Notes: a model not told the origin generated them from the letters alone. 49,206 nucleotides of DNA from Deltaproteobacteria bacterium (GCA_019309145.1 JAFDGR010000026.1:1-49206); one strand, 5' to 3'. Counted from the first letter of the stretch, positions 1-8,610 are shown. Numbers and translations are program-made.

Positions 1-1
1 G

Positions 2-640
2 GCAGACCCTTTTGACCTGGACCGGGTCAAGGCCCGGTTCAACAAACACCTGGAGACCATAGAGAACATGCTCAACCAGGCCAACGAGCACAGGGTGGAC
101 AGCGAGGAGACTGTCCAGCAGGCCGTTGCTATGGCCGGGGACTCGAAACGCCTGGGAAAGGACCTGGAGGCCAAGAGGAAGGAAATAGTGAAGGCGCCGA
201 ACCAGTATGTACGGTCAGTCAACGCCTTCGTAAAGAACTTCACCCGGCCCCTAAACAAGATCGAGGCGGTCCTGAAAACTAAGATCGCTCACTATCAATA
301 CCAATTGGAACTTGAGCGCAGGGAGCAGGAGAGGAAGGCGAAAGAAGAAGCCGCCCGCCTCCAGGTGCAGCTAAAAAAGGAGGCCCAGGAAAAAGGGGTT
401 GAGCCCGCTAAGGTGGTCCCTATTGCCGTACCAGAGGCTGACAAGGTGGTGCGGAGCGGTGCAGGCGCCTCAGCCCACACCCGGCGGGTATGGAAGGCGG
501 AAATCGTGGACCCCGATGCCGTCCCAAGGGAATTTTGCTCCCCTGACATAAAAAAGATCAACGAAGCGGTTAAGGCCGGTATCAGGGAGATGGCCGGTGT
601 CAGGATATGGGAAGATGTGCAAACAATTTTGAGGACATAA
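2..640 (+). CDS. Phage coiled-coil protein upstream of RecT (5'-truncated at window edge)
   Basis: Frame is open through the window start (ADPFDLDRVKARFNKHLETIEN-MLNQ...); charged coiled-coil region; directly upstream of the RecT-like gene. Confidence 0.6.
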   Translation, partial: ADPFDLDRVKARFNKHLETIENMLNQANEHRVDSEETVQQAVAMAGDSKRLGKDLEAKRKEIVKAPNQYVRSVNAFVKNFTRPLNKIEAVLKTKIAHYQYQLELERREQERKAKEEAARLQVQLKKEAQEKGVEPAKVVPIAVPEADKVVRSGAGASAHTRRVWKAEIVDPDAVPREFCSPDIKKINEAVKAGIREMAGVRIWEDVQTILRT

Positions 641-652
641 GGAGGAAAAACG

Positions 653-2032
653 ATGGAACAGGTACAGGCGTTGCAAAAGCGGGAGCCCCTCAACATAGAT
701 TTCACGAGGGGCATTGTCCCGCAGAACTACAAGGAGGCCATGCAGATGGCGGCCCTCCTGCACAAATCGGGATTGGCCCCCAAGAGCCTCGATACCGTGG
801 AGAAGGTCGCCGTAGCCTGCTTTATGTGTCTGGAATTGGGCAGGCCAATTATGACGGGCATCCAGGATATCGGGGTGATCAACGGCAGAGCCGGGATTTT
901 TGGGGATGCGGCCCTGGCCCTGGTAAGGGCCTCCGGTAAGCTCGAATATATCAAGGAGACCGAAAGCGGTACCCCCTACACTGACGATTGGACCTTTAGG
1001 TGTGAGATTAAGCGGAAAGACAGCCCGGTTCCCAGGGTGGGGATCTGGACATGGGTGGATGCCAAGCGGGCAGGGTTGGACGACCCTAAGACCCGCCAGG
1101 GCGGAAAGGATATGTATAGCCCCTGGCGCCGGTTTACCCGCCGTATGATGCAGTTTAAGGCCAGGAATTTTCCTCTGAGAGACGAGTTTGGAGACGTGCT
1201 CAAAGGCATCCGGCTGGCTGAAGACAACATAGACGCCATTGATATGTATGAGGAGGCCCCAGGGGCCTATCAGCCCTCAGCATCCCTTCAGCCTGCAACA
1301 ACGGGCACCCCTGGCGACGAGATCGATCTTGTAGCCAAGCAGTTTGCGGAATTTGCTGAAACCCTGGATGCCCCACTGAAAAAGGTTGCCAGGTTCGTTG
1401 AGATGACCGCCGAGGCAAACGGAACAACGGCATCCGAAATCCGTAAAAGCGCCCTCAAAAAGAAGGAGAGTTTTGCCACTGCCGTTACGAAGTGGTGGGC
1501 ACGGGAGCAAGGGAAAAAGCTCAAGAAGGAGGCCCCGGAGGCGGCCCCGGCTTCCCTTTTCTCCACCCTCAAGGCCATGCGCCCGAACACCTCCGACAAG
1601 AACAAGAGGGTCTTCCGGGCGAAGGTCCTCGATAACCTGGACGAAATCCGGGAATGGCCGGATATGCAGCAGGACTTTCTCCGAGCGAAATGGACTAACA
1701 CCTTCCCCGAGGAGCCGTTCTCAGACATCCTGAACCCGCCCCCTCCTCCGCAAGAGGAAGAAGAGCCCGAGCCCCAGGGCGGAGAAGAGCCCCCGCCGGC
1801 ACAGGAGCCCCCGCAGCAGGAAGAGGCAGGCGAGGAAGAGCATCAGCCCCCCTGGGAGCGCCGTAATGCGTGGCTGAAAAAGATGGAAGCCGTCTGGAAC
1901 CACAACCCCCCGGTGTATCTGACAGCCCTTGGTGATGCTGGTTACGAGCGGGCCGTTCAGGTGCCCGATGATCCAGAAGTAGAGGCAAAAGTCCTGGCCG
2001 CCGTCAGGGAAGCGGTCGGGATCGAGGATTAG
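653..2032 (+). CDS. RecT-like phage recombinase (ssDNA-annealing family) with Pro/Glu-rich C-terminal linker
   Basis: ORF 459 aa; RecT-like pattern (GRPIMTGIQDIGVINGRAGIFGDAALALVRASG ... FTRRMMQFKARNFPLRDEFGDVLKGIRLAED); RBS aaggagg before ATG. Confidence 0.65.
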   Translation: MEQVQALQKREPLNIDFTRGIVPQNYKEAMQMAALLHKSGLAPKSLDTVEKVAVACFMCLELGRPIMTGIQDIGVINGRAGIFGDAALALVRASGKLEYIKETESGTPYTDDWTFRCEIKRKDSPVPRVGIWTWVDAKRAGLDDPKTRQGGKDMYSPWRRFTRRMMQFKARNFPLRDEFGDVLKGIRLAEDNIDAIDMYEEAPGAYQPSASLQPATTGTPGDEIDLVAKQFAEFAETLDAPLKKVARFVEMTAEANGTTASEIRKSALKKKESFATAVTKWWAREQGKKLKKEAPEAAPASLFSTLKAMRPNTSDKNKRVFRAKVLDNLDEIREWPDMQQDFLRAKWTNTFPEEPFSDILNPPPPPQEEEEPEPQGGEEPPPAQEPPQQEEAGEEEHQPPWERRNAWLKKMEAVWNHNPPVYLTALGDAGYERAVQVPDDPEVEAKVLAAVREAVGIED

Positions 2033-2040
2033 GAGGCCCG

Positions 2041-2490
2041 ATGGATAAGGAATATCAAGAGCAGGCCGTAGCAACCCTGCAAGCATGGGCATATAAACCA
2101 GCGCCAGCGGTCAAGGTTGAGCCAAGCGGGGACAAGAGATTCTTAGTTCTCAAGGTGGACCTGAGCCATGGCAGCAATAAAGTATTGGGCCGCCTCCATG
2201 AGATCGTAACGCATGGAGGTATGCGTAGGCGGATGGACCGGGAGTCCTTCTGCTGCCGGTTTAAGCAGTATTGGGCCACCAGGATTGATGATTATCTCTT
2301 CTACCTTGAAGTCTTTAACCGCTGGAGTGAACTAAGGAAGGAAGGCAAGGTGAAAGGGGATGCGCTATGGAACAAGGTCTTGAAGTCCATGCTGCCAAAG
2401 GTGGACTTGACAGACAAAGAACGGCTTCGTTTTCGGCAGTACAAGGCGGCTGCCGAGACGATAACAGAGATTCTTAACTCCTGCGAATAA
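2041..2490 (+). CDS. Hypothetical phage protein
   Basis: 149-aa ORF, tightly spaced after recT-like gene, RBS aggaggcccg. Confidence 0.6.
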   Translation: MDKEYQEQAVATLQAWAYKPAPAVKVEPSGDKRFLVLKVDLSHGSNKVLGRLHEIVTHGGMRRRMDRESFCCRFKQYWATRIDDYLFYLEVFNRWSELRKEGKVKGDALWNKVLKSMLPKVDLTDKERLRFRQYKAAAETITEILNSCE

Positions 2491-2609
2491 CGGGGGCCGC
2501 CCCTCCCCCGCCGATGGGCAAAAAAGGGGTCGAGTCTCTTTTCATACCTCCTTTTGATTGAGCGGCCCGCCCCGGCCCCGCCTGAGAGCAAAAACGGGGC
2601 ACCTAAACA

Positions 2610-2852
2610 ATGCACCCAAAAACAATAGAAGAAGCCCGGAAACAAAGATACGGCCAATGGGCGGGACAACCCCGTGGACAGACGTATTGTGAAGAGCAAT
2701 GTGCCTACGAGGTTTGGCTTCGAGAGGGCATTGGTTCTTATCAATGCAACAGAAAAAAAGGGTACGGTCCGTCAGGGCTGTACTGCAAACAACACGCAAA
2801 GATCGTTGGGCGGAGGCTTGAAACATGGATATCTACACCCCGCCAGGGGTAA
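2610..2852 (+). CDS. Small Cys-rich (putative zinc-binding) phage protein
   Basis: 80 aa, CxxxC...C...CxxH arrangement. Confidence 0.45.
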   Translation: MHPKTIEEARKQRYGQWAGQPRGQTYCEEQCAYEVWLREGIGSYQCNRKKGYGPSGLYCKQHAKIVGRRLETWISTPRQG

Positions 2853-3076
2853 AAGTCAGGTTTGACGGGAATGTGACCAAGGATCAAATCCGGTGGGGAT
2901 GCCATACCGACCCAAGTAGCCTATTACACGAAGGGGAAGAGTATGTCGTTGACCATACTGAAGTCAGGTCTTCACATACGAGAGTCTTTCTCAAAGAATT
3001 TCCAGGGAAACACTTCAATTCTGTGTGGTTTTCAAATGTGGTAAACGGAGGGGTAAAATGGCGCAAACATCAATAA
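2825..3076 (+). CDS. Hypothetical small phage protein
   Basis: 83 aa, overlaps previous ORF slightly, same strand and operon. Confidence 0.45.
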   Translation: MDIYTPPGVKVRFDGNVTKDQIRWGCHTDPSSLLHEGEEYVVDHTEVRSSHTRVFLKEFPGKHFNSVWFSNVVNGGVKWRKHQ

Positions 3077-3369
3077 AAGCAACCTGCGCCAGGTGCGGTA
3101 AATCATGCACACAGGGAACGCCTAAAAATCGAAAGGCGCGGCCATTCCGGAGGGCAAAAAAGGGACTGTGCGAAAACTGCGTCGTCACACAGTTTCTGCT
3201 TTGTGACGATTTAGAAGCATTGCGGGGGGGGCTATTAACAAACGGTATAGAAGTATTGAAGGCACCGGCTATCCAAACCCAATTTGCGAAAATATTGGAT
3301 GCCGGAGGGTCAGAATTATCACAATGGGACTTACCGTTCCCAAAAGGATACGAACCATCAAAAACATAA
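3058..3369 (+). CDS. Small zinc-ribbon-like protein
   Basis: RBS ggagggg then ATGGCGCAAACA; CARCGKSC...CENC. Confidence 0.5.
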   Translation: MAQTSIKATCARCGKSCTQGTPKNRKARPFRRAKKGLCENCVVTQFLLCDDLEALRGGLLTNGIEVLKAPAIQTQFAKILDAGGSELSQWDLPFPKGYEPSKT

Positions 3370-3424
3370 CCTGCACCAGACAAGCTGGTGAAGCCCACGT
3401 CATCTTCTTGGAAAGGAAACTGCT

Positions 3425-3580
3425 ATGAATTTATACTTTTGGAAAATTAGGAAGTGTGGCCCTTGGTGGGAAGTCAGGGCGAGAGGACCAAATTGGCACA
3501 TCCACGGAAGTCGGTCTTTAATTAAGGCGTTTATCCGTTGCTTACAGTTTACACCGATAACCAAAAGATTACTTGAGTGA
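3425..3580 (+). CDS. Small hypothetical ORF (51 aa, below track cut-off)
   Basis: ATG at 3425 preceded by ggaaaggaaac; MNLYFWKIRKCGPWWEVRARGPNWHIHGSRSLIKAFIRCLQFTPITKRLLE*; same strand as neighbours. Confidence 0.4.
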   Translation: MNLYFWKIRKCGPWWEVRARGPNWHIHGSRSLIKAFIRCLQFTPITKRLLE

Positions 3581-3625
3581 AAAGCACAAGTTATCCTTAA
3601 TCGTTAGTTCCTTGGAGGTAAATTA

Positions 3626-3880
3626 ATGAAGCTATCAAAATACATCCCCGGACGGACAAAGACTATCCAGTTCAACTGGTGTAAAAAGGATTGGATGGAG
3701 ATGACCCAAAAATATAGGGACATCAGAGCAAAAATAAAGAGGCCGAAAGACAAATGTTTTTGGTGCGGGCATGCGTTTTTAGATGGCGAAATGATGGCAC
3801 TCGCACAACCTAAAAAAGGGCGGAACGAATTACTGTGCCCGAGTTGTGCCGATGAATTATTGAGATCAGGAGGATCGTGA
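3626..3880 (+). CDS. Small zinc-finger-like protein
   Basis: 84 aa; CFWCGHAF...LCPSCADELL; RBS ttggaggtaa. Confidence 0.5.
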   Translation: MKLSKYIPGRTKTIQFNWCKKDWMEMTQKYRDIRAKIKRPKDKCFWCGHAFLDGEMMALAQPKKGRNELLCPSCADELLRSGGS

Positions 3881-3920
3881 TGAACCTGGACAACCTCAAC
3901 AAACGCACAGGAGGAACCAA

Positions 3921-4385
3921 ATGAACACGGAGCTTGAAGTCTTAACCGATACCCTGATGCATATATCAGAGGTACGGGAGAACCTGGCTGAAATGACAGC
4001 AGAATTAACCAGACGGGGCATAGCGCATGACAGGTCGAAGTTGGAGGCTCTGGAATTTGACGCCTTTGTGTCAACCAGGCCAAAGTTCAAGAAGGCCAAC
4101 TATGGGTCCCCGGAGTATCAGGAGTGTGTGGACGCCATCAAGCCGGCGGTTGACCATCACTACTCTGTCAATCGGCATCATACAGGGTTTCATGTGGTCG
4201 GATTTGCGGGGATGAACCTCTTCGATATCCTGGAAATGCTGGCTGACTGGAAGGCGGCGGCCCGCCGGAGTCCAGACCTATCCTTTGAGGATTCTCTGCC
4301 GAAGGCATTTGAAAAATACAACATACCTCGCAACATGCAGAGGCATATTATGACGACCCTCAGAGACCTCGGGTGGATTGAATAA
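3921..4385 (+). CDS. DUF5662-like phage protein
   Basis: AHDRSKLEALEFDAF...HHYSVNRHHTGFH... pattern recalled for DUF5662; RBS aggaggaacca. Confidence 0.6.
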   Translation: MNTELEVLTDTLMHISEVRENLAEMTAELTRRGIAHDRSKLEALEFDAFVSTRPKFKKANYGSPEYQECVDAIKPAVDHHYSVNRHHTGFHVVGFAGMNLFDILEMLADWKAAARRSPDLSFEDSLPKAFEKYNIPRNMQRHIMTTLRDLGWIE

Positions 4386-5619
4386 AAAAATGTTGACCGC
4401 CTCCCCTCAAACATGCTATGCCCCCGGCAGGGGGGCTATTGTCATGTCAGGTATTATCTGGACATACCAGAAATGTCCGGGGTGCGGGGGGAGATTTCCT
4501 TCTTCAAAGGGCGGGTTTCCGATTATCTGCGCTGCCTGCAAGACCCAACCTACCAAGTTTCAAATCAAAATTCCCTGGCAAAAACAGCGAATTACAATCA
4601 GCAGGGATCGAGATGGACGAACCCTGCATGACTTCAATCATGCCAACAACCTGCTTGGGCAGATTAGATCGGAAATTCAGGCGGGCATCTTCGACCCCGA
4701 GATTTACAAACGCCAATCTGCCACGGCTTTTCGGGCTTTCTGGTTGAAATTCCAGGAGACATACCGACATTCCCCATCAACCTATGCCAAAGTTACAGCC
4801 ATAGGGAAACACCACCTGGGCTCCTTGCTGACCTATCAAATGAGAGATATCCGGGCCTATCATATAGCTGATTGGTGGCAGGAGTTACAAGGCAAGGGAC
4901 TGTCGGCGCATTACCTGAATGATATCCTACAATGGGTTAAGAGGTTCTTCGGCGAGGCAAAGGATTTGGATATCATCGAGAAGGTCCCACGGTTCCCCAG
5001 GGCGAAGTCCCTCCCAAAGCAGGACATCCAATGGTACACGGAGGCCGAACAGGTGGCGGTGTTGTCCCACCTGCCCGAATACGATCAGCCCATATTCGAC
5101 TTCCTATTCCTGACTGGCGTGAGGGTAGGGGAGGCAATCGGCCTGCAACGGTCGGACGTTGATATGGTACGGGGCAGAACCGTCATTCAGCATACCATTA
5201 AAAGAGACGGTTCCCTGGGGCCAACCAAAAACCGAAAACCAAGGGTGATCCCCCATGTTCCGGAAATTCTGGACTGCTATAAAAGGCAGGCGGTCAAAGG
5301 TTTGAAATATATGTTTGTCAACAAGTGGGGGCGACGGTATTCGGATGACTACCTCAGAGACACTTTTCGGCGAGCCTGTCTGGATGCGGGGCTGGAACCG
5401 ATCAAACTGAAAAATGCGACACGCCATTCTTTTGGCATGGGTTTGATAGAAAACGGAGAGGATATCTGGACGGTCTCAAAGGCAATGGGACATTCGGATA
5501 TCCGTATGACAGAGCACTATGTAAAAGTCCTGGCGAAGAGAACCAGGGGCTTGTACGGGCGCAGAAAGTGCGCCAACGGGGAAAATGAGGGGGTGCTAAC
5601 CATCGGGAATAAGGGCTGA
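4378..5619 (+). CDS. int: Tyrosine recombinase/integrase with N-terminal zinc-ribbon-like segment
   Basis: Catalytic motifs TGVRVGEAIGL (R), ATRHSFGMGL (RH), GHSDIRMTEHYVK (H..Y); N-terminal CPGCGG...CAAC; start codon may be internal (4444). Confidence 0.92.
   Translation: MNKKMLTASPQTCYAPGRGAIVMSGIIWTYQKCPGCGGRFPSSKGGFPIICAACKTQPTKFQIKIPWQKQRITISRDRDGRTLHDFNHANNLLGQIRSEIQAGIFDPEIYKRQSATAFRAFWLKFQETYRHSPSTYAKVTAIGKHHLGSLLTYQMRDIRAYHIADWWQELQGKGLSAHYLNDILQWVKRFFGEAKDLDIIEKVPRFPRAKSLPKQDIQWYTEAEQVAVLSHLPEYDQPIFDFLFLTGVRVGEAIGLQRSDVDMVRGRTVIQHTIKRDGSLGPTKNRKPRVIPHVPEILDCYKRQAVKGLKYMFVNKWGRRYSDDYLRDTFRRACLDAGLEPIKLKNATRHSFGMGLIENGEDIWTVSKAMGHSDIRMTEHYVKVLAKRTRGLYGRRKCANGENEGVLTIGNKG
5565..5576. 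promoter_or_regulatory. Putative integrase arm-type site (left arm)
   Basis: aaagtgcgccaa matches the unit of the triple repeat at 5743-5775. Confidence 0.5.
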
Positions 5620-5639
5620 TTTGGGATTAGCGTGAGAAT

Positions 5640-5690
5640 GCCATCCTCACACGGTGGAAGCCGGGGGTTCAAATCCCCCACCGCCCACCA
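5640..5690 (+). other. attP: attP-like core: 3' part of tRNA-Val(CAC) including encoded CCA
   Basis: gccatcctcacacggtggaagccgggggttcaaatcccccaccgcccacca: anticodon arm CCATC-CTCACAC-GGTGG, T arm GGGGG-TTCAAAT-CCCCC, acceptor 3' strand ACCGCCC-A-CCA; the matching 5' half (GGGCGGT...) is absent; 21 bp after the integrase stop. Confidence 0.8.
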
Positions 5691-5742
5691 TCCAATAAAA
5701 CCAGTCACTTACATCATACCCTTAAACACCTAAAACCCCCTA

Positions 5743-5775
5743 AAAAGTGCGCCAAAAGTGCGCCAAAAGTGCGCC
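5743..5775. repeat. Three tandem 11-bp direct repeats (aaaagtgcgcc), putative integrase arm-type sites
   Basis: aaaagtgcgcc at 5743, 5754 and 5765, perfect copies. Confidence 0.75.
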
Positions 5776-5890
5776 AAAAACGGAGTTGTAAAGTTATGCC
5801 TAATACATGACGGGCTGTTTTGAGGATAAAGATGATGCGTGGGAAGCATGGAATAATCGTAGGTACATAATTAGGGGAAAGGGGATAAAA

Positions 5891-6094
5891 ATGCGGCAAA
5901 AATTAAATGCTAAAAAAACATTAAAAATCCGAAAAGAAACTGGGTTACCTGTGATAGCTGTCTTAGTGCGTGGTAATACGTGTCACAGAAAGGATCTGTG
6001 TTTGGAAGATGGCACAATTGCATGTTTATGGCCCGATGGGTCTATTGAAAAAACGGATTATAAACATAATGTTAGATCTGTGCTGGAAAGCTAA
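5891..6094 (+). CDS. Hypothetical protein (first cassette-like ORF); longer form starts at 5807
   Basis: RBS-like aggggaaagggg before ATG 5891; the upstream in-frame DDAWEAWNNR resembles the C-terminus of Lar-type restriction alleviation proteins; stop lies inside an attC-like element. Confidence 0.5.
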   Translation: MRQKLNAKKTLKIRKETGLPVIAVLVRGNTCHRKDLCLEDGTIACLWPDGSIEKTDYKHNVRSVLES

Positions 6095-6148
6095 CGACAC
6101 TCATCACCCGTGCCGCTTTTTGGCGTCAGTTGCATGTGTTGGTTGTAT
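6090..6148. repeat. attC-like element 1
   Basis: taacgac-N3-catcacc left arm and ttggcgtcagt...GTTGTAT right arm; shares sequence and spacing with the element at 6919-7054; overlaps the upstream ORF stop. Confidence 0.5.
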
Positions 6149-6205
6149 TCGTTTTCCTGCGCTTCAATTTCTTGATCTGAAAATTGAAGTTATGAGGGAT
6201 GGGCG

Positions 6206-6466
6206 ATGGGTAAAAAACGCAACCTCAAAATCCTAACCTACCGCGACAAGGCCGGCATCCGAGCGTGGCTTAAATGCACACCATGGGAGCAAGAAGGGTT
6301 TTGTCCGATAAGAGGCGGGTGCTCTACCTGCAAGGCCCTGTTCCCCAACATCCCTATGGTTGCTGACAGCTATTCTTACGGTGGGTTTAGGCCAAGATGC
6401 CCATGTAAATCCTTCCCGCTCCCCTACGTGCGGAAGGTGGCGAGGTTGGCGGTGGGAGGAGGGTAA
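6206..6466 (+). CDS. Hypothetical Cys-containing protein
   Basis: 86-aa ORF; CPIRGGCSTC...CPC. Confidence 0.5.
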   Translation: MGKKRNLKILTYRDKAGIRAWLKCTPWEQEGFCPIRGGCSTCKALFPNIPMVADSYSYGGFRPRCPCKSFPLPYVRKVARLAVGGG

Positions 6467-6469
6467 GAA

Positions 6470-6925
6470 ATGACCGGCGTTAAATTATGGGAACTGGTCC
6501 GGCAGCTTGAAGAGCATGCAGAAGAGAGTATGGCGGACTATGCAATATCTGTTGCCACCATGTTATTGAATTATGGTGAGGAAGGAAAGACGAAGCCTGA
6601 TCTTGTGAACAAAAAAATGTCCCTACTCCAGATGATTATGGCAGTGTGGACATATTATGATGTTATACCGCCAATTGTACGAGAACAATTGGCTAATTAT
6701 GCACATAATTCTTGGGCTGGGTGGATGGAATATTTATTTGAAAAATCAATTTCATATAAGCCTGGTGAAGTACAAGCAGAAGAAGGGGCTATTATTATTC
6801 CAAAATGGGCAGTTGAACGATGGAAGAGACAAATGAACACAAAATATAACGACTTACCAGAAAGCGAAAAAGAAAGCGACCGCCAAGAAGCGGATAAAAT
6901 AATAGCAATAATTAAGGCGGCATAA
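6470..6925 (+). CDS. Hypothetical phage-type protein
   Basis: 151 aa; ...VERWKRQMNTKYNDLPESEKESDRQEADKII resembles a recurring phage motif; RBS ggaggagggtaag. Confidence 0.6.
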   Translation: MTGVKLWELVRQLEEHAEESMADYAISVATMLLNYGEEGKTKPDLVNKKMSLLQMIMAVWTYYDVIPPIVREQLANYAHNSWAGWMEYLFEKSISYKPGEVQAEEGAIIIPKWAVERWKRQMNTKYNDLPESEKESDRQEADKIIAIIKAA

Positions 6926-7054
6926 CGACCGGCATCACCTGCGCCAAAAGCAGATTTACCAACCAACCTGGTAGAGACAGGAGCGGTTGATTTACCGATG
7001 AATTTGGAAAAAACGGCAGGGTGCTTGGCGTCAGTGTGAATGCCATTGTTAGCC
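6919..7054. repeat. attC-like element 2
   Basis: Arms GGCATAACGACCGGCATCACCTGCGCC and GGCGTCAGTGTGAATGCCATTGTTAGCC are imperfect inverted repeats with single extrahelical bases; ends in GTTAGCC; overlaps the upstream ORF stop. Confidence 0.6.
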
Positions 7055-7074
7055 GAACAATTTTGTGTTATGAT
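7046..7074 (+). promoter_or_regulatory. Sigma70-type promoter for the toxin-antitoxin-like operon
   Basis: TTGTTA - 17 bp - TATGAT, ~48 bp upstream of the DUF4065 ORF start. Confidence 0.55.
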
Positions 7075-7121
7075 ATTCATTTATACTTTGCATATCTTTT
7101 ATGGCGTAAAAATAATACATC

Positions 7122-7919
7122 ATGGATAATACCAAGATTGATAAAATATTGCAATATGCCTTGCTGGTTGCTGGTGACGAAGATGATTTTCGTGATCGTC
7201 AGCTTGGGCCTATACATTTGATTAAATATGTTTATTTAGCAGACTTGGCTTATGCAAAGACTAATCAAGGTGAAACTTTTACTGGTGTTAATTGGCAATT
7301 CTATAAGTTTGGCCCTTGGTCACAAGCTGTGAATCAGAGAATTGAACCCGCACTATTAAGTATTGGTGCGGAAAAACTTACATTTCCAAGCGACTATGAT
7401 GATAAAGATGACTGGGTAAGGTGGAAACCTGTTGGCAGTGAACAGCAATTAAGCATAGAGAGAGAGTTGCCTTTTGTGATCACATCAACTTTGAGGCAAT
7501 TTGTCCATAAGTACGGGCAATCAACTCCAGATCTTTTATCATATGTTTATTCAACCGAACCAATGCTCTTAGCTGCTCCAAATGAACTCCTTGATTTTAG
7601 TTTCCTTGCTCAACAGCAGCAAAAACATGAAAAAAAATGTGAAGCCCCTAAGGCAACTTTGAGCAAGAAAAAACAAAAATTACTTAAAAACAAAATTCGT
7701 GATTTGAGATTGAAGAGCAAGCAGAAACTCAATGAGAAAAAAAAGCAATCGCTTGTTCCGCCGGTTATTTCACCGCGTTATGATGATGTCTTTTTTGACG
7801 GTATAAACTGGCTTGACTCTTTAGCTGGAGCACCTGTCGAGCAAGGAGAAAAAGAGGCTGTTTTTTCAAAAGACATTTGGAAATCCCCTGCAAGAAGCGG
7901 TGAAAATGTACCAGATTGA
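7122..7919 (+). CDS. Panacea/DUF4065-domain protein (putative antitoxin)
   Basis: LGPIHLIKYVYLADLAYAKTNQGETFTGVNWQFYKFGPWSQAV pattern of the Panacea domain; overlaps the downstream ORF. Confidence 0.75.
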   Translation: MDNTKIDKILQYALLVAGDEDDFRDRQLGPIHLIKYVYLADLAYAKTNQGETFTGVNWQFYKFGPWSQAVNQRIEPALLSIGAEKLTFPSDYDDKDDWVRWKPVGSEQQLSIERELPFVITSTLRQFVHKYGQSTPDLLSYVYSTEPMLLAAPNELLDFSFLAQQQQKHEKKCEAPKATLSKKKQKLLKNKIRDLRLKSKQKLNEKKKQSLVPPVISPRYDDVFFDGINWLDSLAGAPVEQGEKEAVFSKDIWKSPARSGENVPD

Positions 7920-8610
7920 TTCTATTCAAAATATTGTAGATTCGTGGTGGGAGAAAGATTCTCATGTGAATCTAAAAAGAGGAGCTTTAGTTTATGCATT
8001 TGTTCCGCATGTAGATCAGGTTCCGATAACATTAGTTCCAAAAGGCCGAAAAGAAGCGACTGCACATGAGAATGCAATAATTTCTATTACTCCTTTGCGC
8101 ATTAAGGACCATAGACCAAAAGAATCGTTGCCTGTAGCAGCTCTGTCTTTGCACGAAGGGGAATTATGGACTGCTTTTCGAGCAAAAAAGCGTCCATGTT
8201 TAGTAATTGGAACAAAACAGCCAGATGTGGAAAACGCATTCCGGCGTAACATGCCAAAAAAATTAACCTCACCAACTGTTTTGGTAGCACCATATTACGG
8301 CGCAGACAAAGATGGTAAGCGTGCTGGGTATAACGAGCAGTTAGTAGAAAGAATAAGGCACGCAGAATATCCACAATTTATGTTGGATAGTCTCCCAATA
8401 GGTGGCCCCAAAAATTCAATACTGAGACTTGATCATATACAGCCAATTGGATTTCATTATTATGCTTATGAACATTCAGGTTACAGCTTGAGTGATGAAG
8501 CTGTAGAGTTGATACTTAATGATTGGATTCAATGGCTTTTTTATGGTGGCCTTCCAGAAGATAGTTTTATCTTAGATTTTCAAAAAGAGATCACTTCTAT
8601 TTACGGCTAA
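7900..8610 (+). CDS. Putative toxin partner, PemK/MazF-like fold suspected
   Basis: RGALVYAFVP...KKRPCLVIGT...SPTVLVAPYYG...NSILRLDHIQPIG order resembles MazF/PemK; overlaps antitoxin end (GTG 7900 or ATG 7906). Confidence 0.5.
   Translation: MKMYQIDSIQNIVDSWWEKDSHVNLKRGALVYAFVPHVDQVPITLVPKGRKEATAHENAIISITPLRIKDHRPKESLPVAALSLHEGELWTAFRAKKRPCLVIGTKQPDVENAFRRNMPKKLTSPTVLVAPYYGADKDGKRAGYNEQLVERIRHAEYPQFMLDSLPIGGPKNSILRLDHIQPIGFHYYAYEHSGYSLSDEAVELILNDWIQWLFYGGLPEDSFILDFQKEITSIYG

Noticed and set aside
295-763. - strand ORFs of 139 and 97 aa over the first genes
   Set aside because: Antisense to the open frame 2-640 and the RecT-like gene; no supporting motifs
5640-5690. Functional tRNA gene
   Set aside because: Only the 3' part is present; the 5' acceptor strand and D arm are replaced, so it is called as an att core
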